Positions 6,166-6,441 of a DNA stretch of 6,441 bases are shown here, one piece after another; position 1 is the first letter of the stretch, and every line of letters starts with the position of its first letter. The stretch covers positions 1-6,441 of the forward strand of contig NZCQ01000037.1 of assembly GCA_002688335.1 (NCBI GenBank), read 5' to 3'. Under the pieces are notes generated by a model, which saw only the letters and a list, made by a program, of their open reading frames with translations, was not told the origin of the DNA and made no database searches. The translations under genes were made by a program, and so were the position numbers. Source of the DNA: Candidatus Pacearchaeota archaeon. GTDB lineage: Archaea; Nanobdellota; Nanobdellia; Pacearchaeales; GW2011-AR1.

Positions 6166-6441
6166 TTATTTATTCCGGTTGGGATGTTTTTTATGCATAT
6201 TTTTGAAATTGGTTAAAAGTTTTTTATATTCTGCACCTTTGTGGTTCATGGAAGGATTGGCAATAAGATTACAAATAGTCTTCATAGCAAGACTTAGATC
6301 TGATAAAGATTCTAATTGCTCAATTGATTTTGGCTCACCTTCCCATTTCTCTGACATTTCTACAGCTAATGCGATGATGAAATAACTGCAATATTTTTCA
6401 GGACATTGATATTTTTCTTTTAATATTTTTTCTACATATTC
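6166..6441 (-). CDS. Hypothetical protein, C-terminal part (5' end beyond right edge)
   Basis: I do not recognise this protein. The minus-strand frame is open from the window edge at 6441 to the TAA at 6166-6168, giving 91 visible residues; the ATG at 6357 is an internal Met and only a possible start, with neither a Shine-Dalgarno nor a well-placed TATA before it. The 28 residues before that Met include a Cys-rich turn CPEKYC followed by a hydrophobic stretch SYFIIALAVE. The rest is soluble, probably helical (IEQLESLSDLSLAMKTICNL) and ends in a lysine-rich tail with NHKGAEYKKLL. No signal peptide or known catalytic motif is visible. It is the first of the minus-strand genes, 249 bases upstream of tctA. 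The antisense frame at 6179-6385 is judged a shadow. That it is a gene at all rests on the long open frame and plausible composition. Confidence 0.6.
   Translation of the reverse strand, partial: EYVEKILKEKYQCPEKYCSYFIIALAVEMSEKWEGEPKSIEQLESLSDLSLAMKTICNLIANPSMNHKGAEYKKLLTNFKNMHKKHPNRNK

Noticed and set aside
6179..6385. Plus-strand open frame of 68 codons
   Set aside because: Antisense to the partial minus-strand gene, which has the more protein-like composition; not fully excluded.

Overview
The window is AT-rich and carries the 3' end of the gene for the large (catalytic) subunit of archaeal family-D DNA polymerase, so the organism is an archaeon. Short spacers, no clear Shine-Dalgarno sequences, TATA elements about 25 bases before start codons (leaderless pattern), and a PurA that resembles, from memory, forms common in small-genome lineages all suggest a DPANN-type archaeon. 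That lineage call is inference; no rRNA or other phylogenetic marker is present.

Layout. Plus strand, 1-1469: the 3' part of the PolD DP2 gene. About half of the visible portion (1-716) is the C-terminal part of an intein with a LAGLIDADG endonuclease, inserted inside the polymerase active-site motif. The host protein resumes at 717 and ends in a zinc finger and a PCNA-binding motif. Five bases later it meets a convergent minus-strand series. Read in the direction of transcription this is: the end of an unrecognised gene cut by the right edge (6441-6166), a 249-base non-coding spacer (6165-5917), a TctA/DUF112 membrane protein (5916-4690), IMP dehydrogenase (4627-2981) and adenylosuccinate synthetase (2974-1475).

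How the genes work together. The guaB-purA pair is six bases apart and holds both enzymes at the IMP branch point: GuaB commits IMP to GMP and PurA commits it to AMP. A shared transcript would set the two branches together. No other purine gene is visible. The TctA protein stands without the TctB and TctC partners used by the bacterial transporters, and its substrate is unknown.

Most unusual points: (1) the GuaB N-terminus is an exact 40-codon tandem duplication of the segment that normally begins the enzyme; (2) PurA carries about 75 extra residues just before its GATT-A-RPRR loop; (3) the PolD intein splits the catalytic N-C-D-G-D motif and has Ser rather than His before its terminal Asn; (4) the spacer upstream of tctA holds three small hairpins and a good BRE/TATA match. 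I did not find a clear new multi-gene defence or mobile system here.
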